Positions 1-7,898 of a stretch of DNA of 64,000 nucleotides are shown here, in pieces (within the stretch, counting starts at the first letter, position 1; the number at the start of each line of letters is the position of its first letter). Made by a program: the position numbers and the translations under genes. Origin of the DNA: Acidobacteriota bacterium (lineage in GTDB: Bacteria > Acidobacteriota > Vicinamibacteria > Vicinamibacterales > CAVVIG01); assembly GCA_016195265.1 (NCBI GenBank), contig JACPZW010000015.1, positions 62,001 to 126,000 of the forward strand. Reading direction: 5' to 3'. A model generated the notes under the pieces. It was not told the origin of the DNA, did not search any database, and was given only the letters and a program-made list of their open reading frames with translations.

Positions 1-1
1 T

Positions 2-436
2 CCGACGCAGCCTTTCGTGGTCGCTCACCAGTTCCAGTACGACACCGACGTGATGGTCGCGCTGAACTTCACGAACTCCGGCCACAGCCCAGCGCTTTGC
101 GTGCAATACACGGAACCCGTCCTGACTTTTGGCGAGGAGTTTCCGAAGGGAGACGGATCGCTGTTGTCGAACAGCGGAGTCAGCATTTTCCCGGATCGTG
201 GGATCTCGTTTGACGCGAAGCAGACGTACAGGCTCACTCGTGAAGTTGCTAGAGCCTTCAAACGCCCTGGCCTATATGTACGTGCAACCATCTACTATGA
301 CGATGCATTCGGTTGTCGGCATCACACCACGGCCTGTCAAGTTATTGAACCCGGCGCGGGTCACTTCGGGTATTGCGGGCTTGGCGATCCCGTTGATCCA
401 CCGGATAGGTGCGAGCCTCATCAATGCAATCCGTGA
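2..436 (+). CDS. Hypothetical protein, 5' truncated by the window edge
   Basis: The reading frame is open from base 2 and its true start lies outside the window, so at least 145 C-terminal residues are visible. They contain no motif I recognise. The middle part (NFTNSGHSPALCV, then AFKRPGLYVRATIYYDDAFG) has the alternating pattern of a beta-rich immunoglobulin-like domain, and five cysteines lie in the last third, which could suit an exported protein; that is inference only. The C-terminus is rich in Pro and Cys and may not be conserved. A HAD hydrolase follows on the same strand after about 120 bp. Confidence 0.45.
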   Translation, partial: PTQPFVVAHQFQYDTDVMVALNFTNSGHSPALCVQYTEPVLTFGEEFPKGDGSLLSNSGVSIFPDRGISFDAKQTYRLTREVARAFKRPGLYVRATIYYDDAFGCRHHTTACQVIEPGAGHFGYCGLGDPVDPPDRCEPHQCNP

Positions 437-519
437 ACGGTTTCGGCGAACAGCTGATCAATGCGCTGCGCTGGCGTGTGGGCGTGGCCGTCGGGGCGCT
501 CATTAAGATTCTCTGAGTC

Positions 520-557
520 AATTACCCAACTACCAAATCACCCAACTACCCAATTCA
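520..557. repeat. ACCCAAYT-type degenerate tandem repeat before the HAD gene
   Basis: The run is made of 7-8 nt units (ACCCAACT, ACCAAATC, ACCCAACT, ACCCAATT) and ends three bases before the next start codon. The same unit recurs around 1250-1343 in both orientations. It leaves no room for a Shine-Dalgarno sequence. Confidence 0.7.
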
Positions 558-559
558 AC

Positions 560-1258
560 ATGTCCGTCCGCGCTGTCTTCTTCGACGTCGACTTCACGCT
601 CATCTATCCCGGCCCGACGTTTCGTGGCGAGGGCTATCGCGCGTTCTGCGCGCGCTACGGGATGGACGTGGATGCGGCGAAGTTTCCGCAGGCCGTCGCC
701 GGCGCCGCGCCGTTGCTCGATGTCCCGGACGAGGCGTACGACGATGAGATCTTCATCGCCTACACGCGCCGCATCATCGAGGGCATGGGCGGGACAGGCC
801 TGCAAGTCGACGCGTGCGCGCGTGAGGTCTACGTGGAATGGGCCGCGTGTCATCATTTCGAGATGTACGACGAAGTGCCCGACGTCCTTCGCGAGCTCGC
901 CGCTGCCGGCGTCCGCATCGGGCTGATCTCGAACTCGCACCGTTGCCTGGCGTCCTTTCAGTCGCACTTCGAACTGCAGGGCCTGATCAGCGCGACGGTC
1001 TCCTCGTCTCAACATGGCTTCATGAAGCCGCACCCGAGCATCTTCGCCGCCGCGCTGCAGCTCGTCGACGCGCAGCCGGCCGACGCCGTGATGGTCGGTG
1101 ACAGTGTCCGCCAGGATGTCGCGGGCGCGCTGGCCGCAGGAATGCGCGCGATCCTGCTGCAGCGCGGCGACACGCCGACACCCGGGCGCGAACTGAGCGA
1201 GCGCGGTGTGCCGGTGATACGCTCGCTGAGAGAACTGCCTAATCTCATAATTGGGTAG
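560..1258 (+). CDS. HAD-superfamily hydrolase (phosphatase-like), 232 aa
   Basis: All four HAD motifs are visible. Motif I is DVDFTLIY near residue 7 (nucleophile Asp and acid/base Asp), motif II is the SNS triplet near 119, motif III is the Lys of MKPHPSIF, and motif IV is GDSVRQDV near 184. A helical cap of about 80 residues lies between motifs I and II, as in the haloacid dehalogenase/phosphoglycolate phosphatase subgroup. Its substrate cannot be told from sequence; it probably removes phosphate from a small metabolite in the cytoplasm. The ATG at 560 gives the usual N-terminus right at motif I. The last residues (LIIG) and the stop codon are read from the AATTGGGTAG repeat. Confidence 0.85.
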   Translation: MSVRAVFFDVDFTLIYPGPTFRGEGYRAFCARYGMDVDAAKFPQAVAGAAPLLDVPDEAYDDEIFIAYTRRIIEGMGGTGLQVDACAREVYVEWAACHHFEMYDEVPDVLRELAAAGVRIGLISNSHRCLASFQSHFELQGLISATVSSSQHGFMKPHPSIFAAALQLVDAQPADAVMVGDSVRQDVAGALAAGMRAILLQRGDTPTPGRELSERGVPVIRSLRELPNLIIG

Positions 1259-1343
1259 TTGAGTAATTGAGTAAGTGGGCGATTGACTCGCGAATTGACC
1301 ATCCCATTACCCAATTACCCAATCACCCAGTTACCCAATTCAA
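1246..1343. repeat. Inverted pair of AATTGGGTA / TACCCAATT tandem repeats
   Basis: The left half reads AATTGGGTAGTTGAGTAATT and the right half reads ATTACCCAATTACCCAATC. They are complementary across a short GC-rich centre and would form a long imperfect hairpin. The left half supplies the stop of the HAD gene, and the right half ends three bases before the ATG of the acetyltransferase gene. Confidence 0.75.
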
Positions 1344-2171
1344 ATGTCCGTCATCACCTACCGCGATCTCACGACGCTCGACGACTTCGGCGCGGTCGTC
1401 GAGCTCGAGCGGCAGATCTGGGGTCCGGGCTACGACGATGTCGTGCCGGTGCCGATTCTCGCAGTCACTGTTCAGCGAGGCGGGATCCTGATCGCTGCGT
1501 TCGACGAGGACCGCATGATCGGCTTCGTCTACTCGCTGCCCGGCATCAAAGATGGGCAGCCGACGCAGTGGTCGCACATGCTCGGCGTCCTCGACGAGTA
1601 CCGGAAGGGCGGCGCCGGCTATCAGTTGAAGGTCCTGCAGCGCGACCGCGCGCTCGCGATGGGGCTCGATCTGATCGAGTGGACCTACGATCCGATGCAG
1701 GCCGCCAACGCCCACCTCAACTTCGCAAAGCTCGGCATCGTCGTCGAGCACTACGAAGAGAACGTCTACGGCGAGTCGGGAAGCCCGCTCCACCAGGGCA
1801 ATCCGACCGATCGGTTCATCGCCGAGTGGTGGATTCGGATGCCGCGCGTCGAGCAGCGCCTCGCCGGATCGGCGCCGATGGCGCCGGTGCTGACGGTCGA
1901 GCCGGCCAATCGCACGCGACCACAGGACGAAGAAGAGGGCCGGTGGCTCGAGCCGGTGGACGTGAATCTGACGCTTGACGCCAGGCGCATCAGTGTCGAG
2001 ATTCCGACCGGCTTCACCGAGATGCTGCAGTACGCGCCGGAGCTCGCGCTCGAGTGGCGTATGACGACACGCCGCATCTTCACGACCTATTTCGGGCGTG
2101 GCTATCGCGTCATCGAGTTCTTTCTCGACAAGCCGAACCGCAAAGGCACGTACCTCCTCGTCAACCGATGA
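1344..2171 (+). CDS. GNAT-superfamily N-acetyltransferase, 275 aa
   Basis: The N-terminal half resembles the COG3375-type predicted acetyltransferases. A FDEDRMIGFVYSLPG strand pair is followed by WSHMLGVLDEYRKGGAGYQLK, which holds the acetyl-CoA pyrophosphate loop (R-K-G-G-A-G-Y, a variant of R/Q-x-x-G-x-G/A), then DLIEWTYDPMQAANAHLNFAKLG. The region after about residue 170 is an extension typical of this subgroup. The donor would be acetyl-CoA and the acceptor is unknown. The ATG at 1344 directly abuts a repeat and has no Shine-Dalgarno. The 3' end overlaps the convergent ATPase gene by 11 bp. Confidence 0.8.
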   Translation: MSVITYRDLTTLDDFGAVVELERQIWGPGYDDVVPVPILAVTVQRGGILIAAFDEDRMIGFVYSLPGIKDGQPTQWSHMLGVLDEYRKGGAGYQLKVLQRDRALAMGLDLIEWTYDPMQAANAHLNFAKLGIVVEHYEENVYGESGSPLHQGNPTDRFIAEWWIRMPRVEQRLAGSAPMAPVLTVEPANRTRPQDEEEGRWLEPVDVNLTLDARRISVEIPTGFTEMLQYAPELALEWRMTTRRIFTTYFGRGYRVIEFFLDKPNRKGTYLLVNR

Positions 2172-3294
2172 GTCGCCTGAGATCGACCGGCGAGACGAAG
2201 GAGATCGGCAATCCACTGACCGTCCGCCGGTAGGGCGCCCCTTCAATCGGCGCCACCACATAGTTCGCGCCCTTGGGGTACACTGCGCGAAAGGCCTGAA
2301 GGCCGCGAGGCTCGAACGTGTCCGCGCGCCACTTGCACTCGATCGCGTCGACGACGTCGCGACGGCGCGGCAGGACGAAGTCCACTTCACGCTGCTGCTT
2401 GTCGCGCCAGAAGTGCAGCTTCGCCACGCCGGAGGCCAGAAGCGTCTCCAGGACGAGATGCTCCCAGAGGACGCCGCAGTCGTCGTTTCGCAGGCGATCC
2501 CAGCCGCGCACATGGCACACCATGCCGGTGTCGAAGCCGAACACCTTCGGCTGCGCCACGATCTCGCGTCGTCCGCCGCCGGCGAACGGGCGGACGAGAT
2601 GGATCGTGTGCGTGACTTCGTACACGTTGAGCCACGTGGTCACCGTCGGGCGGCTGATCTCGGCTTCCTTGGCCACGCGCGTAACGTCGAGCATGCCGCC
2701 GCTCTGGCGCATCAGGATCTGCAGCACGCGCAGGAAGCCGGCGCGCTTCTCGAGGCGAAAGAGTTCCTGGACGTCGCGCGCGAAGTAGGAGTCGAGCCAC
2801 TCCGGAAAGAATTCGTGGGGTGGCTGAATTCCAAGCAGGACCGGCGGCAAGCCGCCCAGGCGCAATCGCTCGCGCAGGTCGGAGATGCCGAACGCGGGCA
2901 ATTCCTCGAACAGCACCGGCACGAGTTCGATCACGCGTTTCCGGCCGGCAAGAGTGTCGCGGAATTTCTGTGTGGCCGCGAGCGTCGACGAGCCGGTCGC
3001 CAGGATCCTGAGGCGCGGAAACTCGTCGGCGCCGATCTTCAACAGCCGGCTCGGGTCGGGCAGCTGATGCACTTCGTCGAACACGACGACGCGCGCGCGA
3101 AGGCCGCGATAGAACGACTCGGGATCGTGTACGCGTTCGGCGACGCTGGGCAGATCGCAGTTGAAGAACTGCGCATCCGGGACGCCCTGCGCGAGGACGG
3201 TCTTTCCGCTGCGCCGCGGTCCGGTCAGCCAGACGATGGGCACCCGCGTCCAGGCGGCCGACAGGCGAGCCATCCAGAACGGTCGCTGTACCAT
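2161..3294 (-). CDS. AAA-family ATPase with C-terminal DUF4143 domain
   Basis: Walker A is GPRRSGKT about 27 residues in, Walker B is VVVFDEVHQL near residue 70, and a sensor-like ILATGSSTL follows. The C-terminal half has the DUF4143 layout, with a winged-helix-like stretch (DVTRVAKEAEISRPTVTTWL) and then a degenerate nuclease-like segment ending EVDFVLPRRRDVVDAIECKW, where D, E and K match the PD-(D/E)xK pattern. Members are widespread and of unclear role; restriction-like or mobile-element functions have been proposed. The ATG at 3294 is preferred, though a TTG at 3303 is in frame. A 26-bp AT-rich palindrome lies just upstream, and an autoregulatory role is possible. Confidence 0.85.
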   Translation of the reverse strand: MVQRPFWMARLSAAWTRVPIVWLTGPRRSGKTVLAQGVPDAQFFNCDLPSVAERVHDPESFYRGLRARVVVFDEVHQLPDPSRLLKIGADEFPRLRILATGSSTLAATQKFRDTLAGRKRVIELVPVLFEELPAFGISDLRERLRLGGLPPVLLGIQPPHEFFPEWLDSYFARDVQELFRLEKRAGFLRVLQILMRQSGGMLDVTRVAKEAEISRPTVTTWLNVYEVTHTIHLVRPFAGGGRREIVAQPKVFGFDTGMVCHVRGWDRLRNDDCGVLWEHLVLETLLASGVAKLHFWRDKQQREVDFVLPRRRDVVDAIECKWRADTFEPRGLQAFRAVYPKGANYVVAPIEGAPYRRTVSGLPISFVSPVDLRRLIG

Positions 3295-3304
3295 GAATGG
3301 CAAG

Positions 3305-3330
3305 TTTACTTATAGACGTCTAAAAGTAAA
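3305..3330. promoter_or_regulatory. 26-bp near-perfect palindrome upstream of the ATPase gene
   Basis: The sequence is TTTACTT, AT, AGACGTCT, AA, AAGTAAA. The outer heptamers are exact reverse complements and the inner octamer is a perfect palindrome, leaving one mismatched pair. It is strikingly AT-rich for this genome and sits between the divergent ATPase and hydrolase genes, as expected for an operator of a dimeric regulator. That role is inferred. Confidence 0.55.
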
Positions 3331-3363
3331 GTCTAATTTCGGTCCGGCAGGACATCGGGTAGG

Positions 3364-4410
3364 ATGCAGCCCATGGGAACGATGAGACTGCCTGTTGTGA
3401 TCGTCGCCGCCTTCCTGGGCCTCGCCCAGGCCCGCCCTGCCGGCGTGCGGATCTACGTGATCGACGTCGAGGGCGGCGGTGCGACGCTCGTCATCGCGCC
3501 GTCAGGCCAGTCGATGTTGATCGACAGCGGCAGTCCGGGTCCAGCGGCCGAGCGGGACTCGAAGCGCATCGCCGACGCGATGCAGGCGGCGGGGCTGACG
3601 AAGATCAACTACCTCTTCACGACGCACTACGATGGCGACCACGTGGGCGGCGCGCCGGCGGCGAACGCCGTCGCGCACTTCGATCGCTTCTTCGATCACG
3701 GCGAGATGGATCCGAAGTGGGAGCAGAACGCCACCGGCGGCGCGCGCTGGGATGCCTACATCGCGATCGCCACCGGCAAGCGCACGATTGTGAACGCGGG
3801 CGAGACAATTCCCCTTGCGGGCGTGCGCGTGGACGTCGTGGCGTCGCACGGGTCCGTGATCGGCACGCCGATCAACGGCGGCGGCGCGAAGAACGCGTTC
3901 TGCAATCCCGCCGACGTGAAGCCGCCGAACACGACCGAGAACTCGCAGTCCACTGGCGTGCTCGTGTCGTATCGCGGGTTCACGTTCCTCGACGTCGGCG
4001 ATCTCACGTGGGACAAGGAGACGGACCTCGCCTGTCCCGTCAACAAGCTCGGCCGCGTCTCGCTGCTGCTCGCGACGCACCACGGCTTCTTCAACGATCA
4101 GTCGGGCGCGCCGGCGCTGCTGTGGGCGATCCAGCCGCAGGTCGTGATTGCGAACAACGGTCCGCGGAAGGGCATGGCGGCGAACGCGTACGAACGCATT
4201 CAGAAGATCAAGGGACTCGAAGGCCTGTGGCAGTCGCATCTCGCGCTCGCAACCGACGCGGCGCACAACACGAGCGACGACATGATCGCCAACCCGGAAG
4301 CGTCGGCCGACTGCAAGGGTCACTGGATTCGCGTCGACGTCGGATCCAACCGCAGCTATACCGTCACGAACGGCCGCAATAATTTCAGCAGGACCTATCA
4401 CGTACGGTAA
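3364..4410 (+). CDS. Exported metallo-beta-lactamase-fold hydrolase, 348 aa
   Basis: An N-terminal hydrophobic segment (RLPVVIVAAFLGLAQARPAG) looks like a signal peptide, so the enzyme is probably periplasmic or secreted. The metal-binding motif is THYDGDHVGG near residue 82, the ComEC/Rec2-like form of HxHxDH. It is followed by FLDVGDLTWDKE, which supplies the bridging Asp, and LLATHHGFFND, which supplies a further His. This subgroup has the same fold as the soluble part of ComEC; the substrate may be a phosphoester or nucleic acid but cannot be assigned. ATGs at 3364, 3376 and 3385 are all possible starts. The quinoprotein gene follows 34 bp later on the same strand. Confidence 0.8.
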   Translation: MQPMGTMRLPVVIVAAFLGLAQARPAGVRIYVIDVEGGGATLVIAPSGQSMLIDSGSPGPAAERDSKRIADAMQAAGLTKINYLFTTHYDGDHVGGAPAANAVAHFDRFFDHGEMDPKWEQNATGGARWDAYIAIATGKRTIVNAGETIPLAGVRVDVVASHGSVIGTPINGGGAKNAFCNPADVKPPNTTENSQSTGVLVSYRGFTFLDVGDLTWDKETDLACPVNKLGRVSLLLATHHGFFNDQSGAPALLWAIQPQVVIANNGPRKGMAANAYERIQKIKGLEGLWQSHLALATDAAHNTSDDMIANPEASADCKGHWIRVDVGSNRSYTVTNGRNNFSRTYHVR

Positions 4411-4444
4411 CCACGGAGTTCACAGTGTTTAAGCGGAGGGCACG

Positions 4445-6583
4445 GTGTTAGGCAAGGACGGCGACCTCCATTCGTATCCGTGTCCTCCGTGGTGGATCCG
4501 TCAGTACGTCCTGGTGTTCGTAACGGTCGTGGTGATCGCCATCGGCGCTCCACTCGCGCAGCAATCGGATACGACACGCAATCCCCTCGCGAACGACGCT
4601 GGCGCGGCGGCGGCCGGGCGCGCGCTGTACGACCAGACCTGCCAGTCGTGTCACGGCCCGGCAGGGCAGGGCGATCGCGGGCCCGCGCTCAACACGAACC
4701 GCTTCGTTCACGGCAGCGCCGACGCCGAACTGTTCCACGCGATCCGCGCGGGCTTCGCGGGCACGCAGATGCCGCCCTTCGAGGGGCTGACCGATGAGCA
4801 GACGTGGCAACTCGTGTCGTACATCCGAAGTCTGAACCGCGCCGCGACAACCGCGAGGCCGACGGCGCCGTCAGCCCCGGTCTCCGTCAGGACGAAGGAC
4901 GGCCGCGAGTTGAGCGGCGTGCGCCTGAACGAAGACACGTTCTCAGTCCAGTTCGCCGATGCGGCAGGTGCGACGTACGTGTTCGACAAGCTGACGCTCG
5001 AAGCGCACAAGCTCGAGAGCGGCGGCGTCACGTCCGATCGACTCGAGAAGGCTGGCGCCGAGCCGCAGAACTGGCTGATGTACTGGGGCGACTATTCGTC
5101 CACGCACTACTCGGCGCTCACGCAGATCGACGCGACGAATGTCGCGCGGCTGCGCGCCGCGTGGACGTTTCCGATGCCCGGCGACTCCGTCCTTGAAGCG
5201 ACGCCGATCGTCGTCGATGGTGTGATGTACACCACGCAGCCTGGCGTCGTGGCGGCGCTCGACGCGCGCACCGGCCGACAGCTCTGGCGCTATACGCGGC
5301 CGCAGAAGGTGAAGAACCCATACGAGATCAATCCGTTCAATCGTGGCGTCGCAATCGCCGGCACTCGATTGTTCGTCGGCACGCTGGACGCGGCGCTGAT
5401 CGCCATCGACGCGCGCACGGGCCGCCAGTTGTGGGAGACGCAGGTCGCCGACACGATGCTCGGCTACAGCCTCACCAGTCCGCCGCTCGTCGTGAAGGAC
5501 AAGGTGCTCGTCGGCATCACCGGCGGGGAATTCGGCGCGCGCGGATTTCTCGACGCGTACGACGCGGCGACCGGCCGTCGCCTGTGGCGCTGGTACGCCG
5601 TTCCTGGTCCCGGTGAATTCGGCAACGACACGTGGAAGGGCGACAGCTGGCGGCTCGGCGGCAGTCCGATGTGGCTGACCGGCTCGTACGATCCGGAGTT
5701 GAACCTCGTCTACTGGACGGTCGGCAATCCAGGACCGCAGATCGATCGCTCGACGCGCGGCGATCTGGACAATCTCTTCAGCGACTCCGTCGTCGCGATC
5801 GATCCCGACACCGGTCAGCGCAAGTGGCACTACCAGTTCACGCCGAACGACGGTCACGACTGGGATTCGTGCCAGGCCGTCGTGCTCGTCGACCGCGAGT
5901 GGCGTGGCCAGCGCCGCAAGCTGCTGCTGCACGCGGATCGCAACGGGTTGTTCTACGTACTCGATCGCACCACCGGCGCGTTTCTTTCCGGCACGCCGTT
6001 CGTCTATCAGAACTGGAACAGCGGCTTCGACGACCGCGGCCGGCCGATCATCGTCCCCGGATCCAACTCGAGCCGCGAAGGCAGTTTCTTCGTGTATCCC
6101 ACCGTCGGCGGCGGCACGAACTTTCAGGCGCCATCGTACAGTCCGCTGACCGGCTGGCTGTACCTCGAGTATCGCGAGAGCGGTCAGGCGTACGTGAGCA
6201 CGCCGACGACGTTCGAAGCGGGCCGGCAGTATATCGGCCGCGTCGCGGCGGGCGCCGGCGCGAACGTGGAGCCGAAGCCAGGGGAGCCTGCCGCGTCAGC
6301 GGGCATCAAGGCGCTCGATCCTGAAACCGGCAAGACGATGTGGGATTTCAAGATCTTCCAGGGCTCGCTGACGAACGGCGTGCTCGCGACCGCGGGCAAG
6401 ATCGTCTTTGGCGCGGTGCGTGACGGCAACCTCGTCGCGCTCGATGCGAAGTCCGGCGCGCATCTCTGGCATTTCCAGACGGGCGCCAACATGGCCGCGT
6501 CGCCGATGAGCTACGCGGTCGACGGCCGTCAATTCGTCGCCATCGCCGCGGGCAACACGGTCTACGCGTTCGCGCTGGAGTAG
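4445..6583 (+). CDS. PQQ-dependent dehydrogenase with N-terminal cytochrome c domain
   Basis: A hydrophobic signal segment (VLVFVTVVVIAIG) is followed by a class I cytochrome c domain with haem motif CQSCH at residues 66-70 and axial Met in TQMPPFEG. A beta-propeller of the quinoprotein alcohol/glucose dehydrogenase type fills the rest, with repeated blades such as ALDARTGRQLWRY, AIDARTGRQLWE and AIDPDTGQRKWHYQ. The enzyme would oxidise an alcohol or sugar in the periplasm and pass electrons from PQQ to the fused haem. The first 20 residues (HSYPCPPWWIRQY) are encoded by a TCCGTGTCCTCCGTGG repeat, so the real start may be the GTG at 4514. The substrate is unknown. Confidence 0.85.
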   Translation: MLGKDGDLHSYPCPPWWIRQYVLVFVTVVVIAIGAPLAQQSDTTRNPLANDAGAAAAGRALYDQTCQSCHGPAGQGDRGPALNTNRFVHGSADAELFHAIRAGFAGTQMPPFEGLTDEQTWQLVSYIRSLNRAATTARPTAPSAPVSVRTKDGRELSGVRLNEDTFSVQFADAAGATYVFDKLTLEAHKLESGGVTSDRLEKAGAEPQNWLMYWGDYSSTHYSALTQIDATNVARLRAAWTFPMPGDSVLEATPIVVDGVMYTTQPGVVAALDARTGRQLWRYTRPQKVKNPYEINPFNRGVAIAGTRLFVGTLDAALIAIDARTGRQLWETQVADTMLGYSLTSPPLVVKDKVLVGITGGEFGARGFLDAYDAATGRRLWRWYAVPGPGEFGNDTWKGDSWRLGGSPMWLTGSYDPELNLVYWTVGNPGPQIDRSTRGDLDNLFSDSVVAIDPDTGQRKWHYQFTPNDGHDWDSCQAVVLVDREWRGQRRKLLLHADRNGLFYVLDRTTGAFLSGTPFVYQNWNSGFDDRGRPIIVPGSNSSREGSFFVYPTVGGGTNFQAPSYSPLTGWLYLEYRESGQAYVSTPTTFEAGRQYIGRVAAGAGANVEPKPGEPAASAGIKALDPETGKTMWDFKIFQGSLTNGVLATAGKIVFGAVRDGNLVALDAKSGAHLWHFQTGANMAASPMSYAVDGRQFVAIAAGNTVYAFALE

Positions 6584-6607
6584 GGACGGAGCGTGCTCCG
6601 CCCGCCG

Positions 6608-6952
6608 CTAGCCGGGAGGCCAGCCGAGGCTTCGTCCGCCGATGAGATGCAGGTGGATGTGGAAAACCGTCTGGCCCGCGTCGCGGTTGGTGTTGAAGAC
6701 GACGCGGAAGCCGCCTTCGGAGATTCCCCGCTCCTTCGCGATCGCGGCGCTCCGCCGGATCAGTTCACCGACAATCTGATCGTCGTCCGACGTCAGCTCG
6801 TTGAGCGTCGCGATATGGCGTTTCGGTACGACGAGCACGTGCGTCGGACCCTGCGGGTTGATGTCGTTGAATGCGAGGACGCGATCGTCCTCGTAGACGA
6901 TCGACGCCGCGATTTCGCGATTGATGATTTTGCAGAACAGACAGTCGGACAT
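6608..6952 (-). CDS. hinT: HIT-family nucleotide-binding hydrolase (HinT-like), 114 aa
   Basis: The protein has the HinT layout. CLFCKIINREI supplies the N-terminal Cys pair, VYEDDRVLAFNDINPQGPTHVLVVPKRHI is the core, and the catalytic histidine triad is HIHLHLIGG near residue 98. Length and order match bacterial HinT, which hydrolyses adenosine phosphoramidates in the cytoplasm. It is the last gene of the minus-strand cluster; the 91-bp gap to prmC is filled by a long inverted repeat. The C-terminus (SLGWPPG) is standard for the family. Confidence 0.9.
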   Translation of the reverse strand: MSDCLFCKIINREIAASIVYEDDRVLAFNDINPQGPTHVLVVPKRHIATLNELTSDDDQIVGELIRRSAAIAKERGISEGGFRVVFNTNRDAGQTVFHIHLHLIGGRSLGWPPG

Positions 6953-6961
6953 TCCGCTTTT

Positions 6962-7037
6962 TTACCACGGAGGACACGGGGGACACGGAGGTTAGTACCG
7001 GTTCCTTCCTCCGTGATCTCCGTGTCCTCTGTGGTTC
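6962..7037. repeat. Inverted pair of CCACGGAGGACACGG repeats (long hairpin)
   Basis: Left arm ACCACGGAGGACACGGGGG and right arm TCCGTGTCCTCTGTGGT are complementary over about 28 bp with few mismatches, around a short centre near 6992-7005. The element fills the prmC-HIT gap and could act as a terminator-like or mRNA-stabilising hairpin. The same unit occurs near 4400-4500 and 35830-35865. Confidence 0.75.
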
Positions 7038-7043
7038 ATCTTC

Positions 7044-7898
7044 TCAAAGGCGTTGCGCAACGGCGGTTCGGGCGATCCCCTGCAGATCGCGCCGCAGTTC
7101 GATCAGCGTGAAGTCCGGTGCGTTCTCGATCAGTTCCTCAATTTCCACATCCTGACCGAGCCCGAACTCGAAGATGAGGTACCCGCCGGATCGCAGGCGG
7201 CTCGGCGCTTCGGCGACCAGCCGCGTGATCAACTCCAGGCCGTCGCTGCCGCCAAACAGCGCGACATTCGGCTCGTAATCGCGCACCTCCGGCTGGAGGG
7301 CCGGTCCGGCGCCATCGAGGACGTACGGAGGATTCGCGGCGATGACGTCGAACGGGCCATCGATGCCGCTCAGCAGATCGGCACGCATGAATGTCACGCG
7401 ATCGCCGACGCCGTGCCACGCCGCGTTCCGCTTCGCGACTTCCAGCGCCTCCGGCGAAATGTCGGTCGCGACCACCGTCGCCGCGTGGCGCTGGTGCGCG
7501 ATCGCCACCGCGACGCACCCGCAGCCGGTGCACACGTCGGCGACGGCGAGCGGCGCCGAGGCGCCGCGAAACAGCTCGAGCACGCTTCCGACGATCAACT
7601 CGGTGGACGGCCGCGGGATCAGGACCGCCGGCGTGACCTCGAAGTCCAGGCCCCAGAATTCGCGGCGTCCGGTGATGTACGCCAGCGGTTCGCGCGTGGC
7701 GCGCCGCGCGACGAGCGTACCGAAGCGCTCGGCGAAGCCGTCGGGTTCGGGTCCGTTTCCGTCGGCGAGGAACTGTTCCGTCGTCCAGCCGAGCGCGTGC
7801 TGGGCGAGCAGCCGCGCGTCGAGCGTGGACTCGCTGGGGGAGATCCGCGCTTGGCGCAGCTGTTCCCGGCCCGCGGCGACGCGCGTGTGAATCGTCAT
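7044..7898 (-). CDS. prmC: Peptide chain release factor N5-glutamine methyltransferase PrmC
   Basis: PrmC methylates the Gln of the GGQ motif of release factors using SAM. The N-terminal helical domain (ESTLDARLLAQHALGW) precedes a Rossmann methyltransferase with VADVCTGCGCVAVAIA (motif I) and the diagnostic AANPPYV (NPPY) near residue 180. Length (284 aa) is normal. It overlaps the stop of prfA as TAATG, so it is translationally coupled to its substrate gene, which is the usual arrangement. Confidence 0.95.
   Translation of the reverse strand: MTIHTRVAAGREQLRQARISPSESTLDARLLAQHALGWTTEQFLADGNGPEPDGFAERFGTLVARRATREPLAYITGRREFWGLDFEVTPAVLIPRPSTELIVGSVLELFRGASAPLAVADVCTGCGCVAVAIAHQRHAATVVATDISPEALEVAKRNAAWHGVGDRVTFMRADLLSGIDGPFDVIAANPPYVLDGAGPALQPEVRDYEPNVALFGGSDGLELITRLVAEAPSRLRSGGYLIFEFGLGQDVEIEELIENAPDFTLIELRRDLQGIARTAVAQRL

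Noticed and set aside
424-516. 30-codon frame after the truncated first gene
   Set aside because: It overlaps the first gene and has no ribosome site or recognisable protein; support is too weak.
2098-3315. Long plus-strand frame opposite the AAA ATPase
   Set aside because: It is antisense to a gene with clear Walker motifs and has the Arg/His/Ala-rich composition of a shadow frame.
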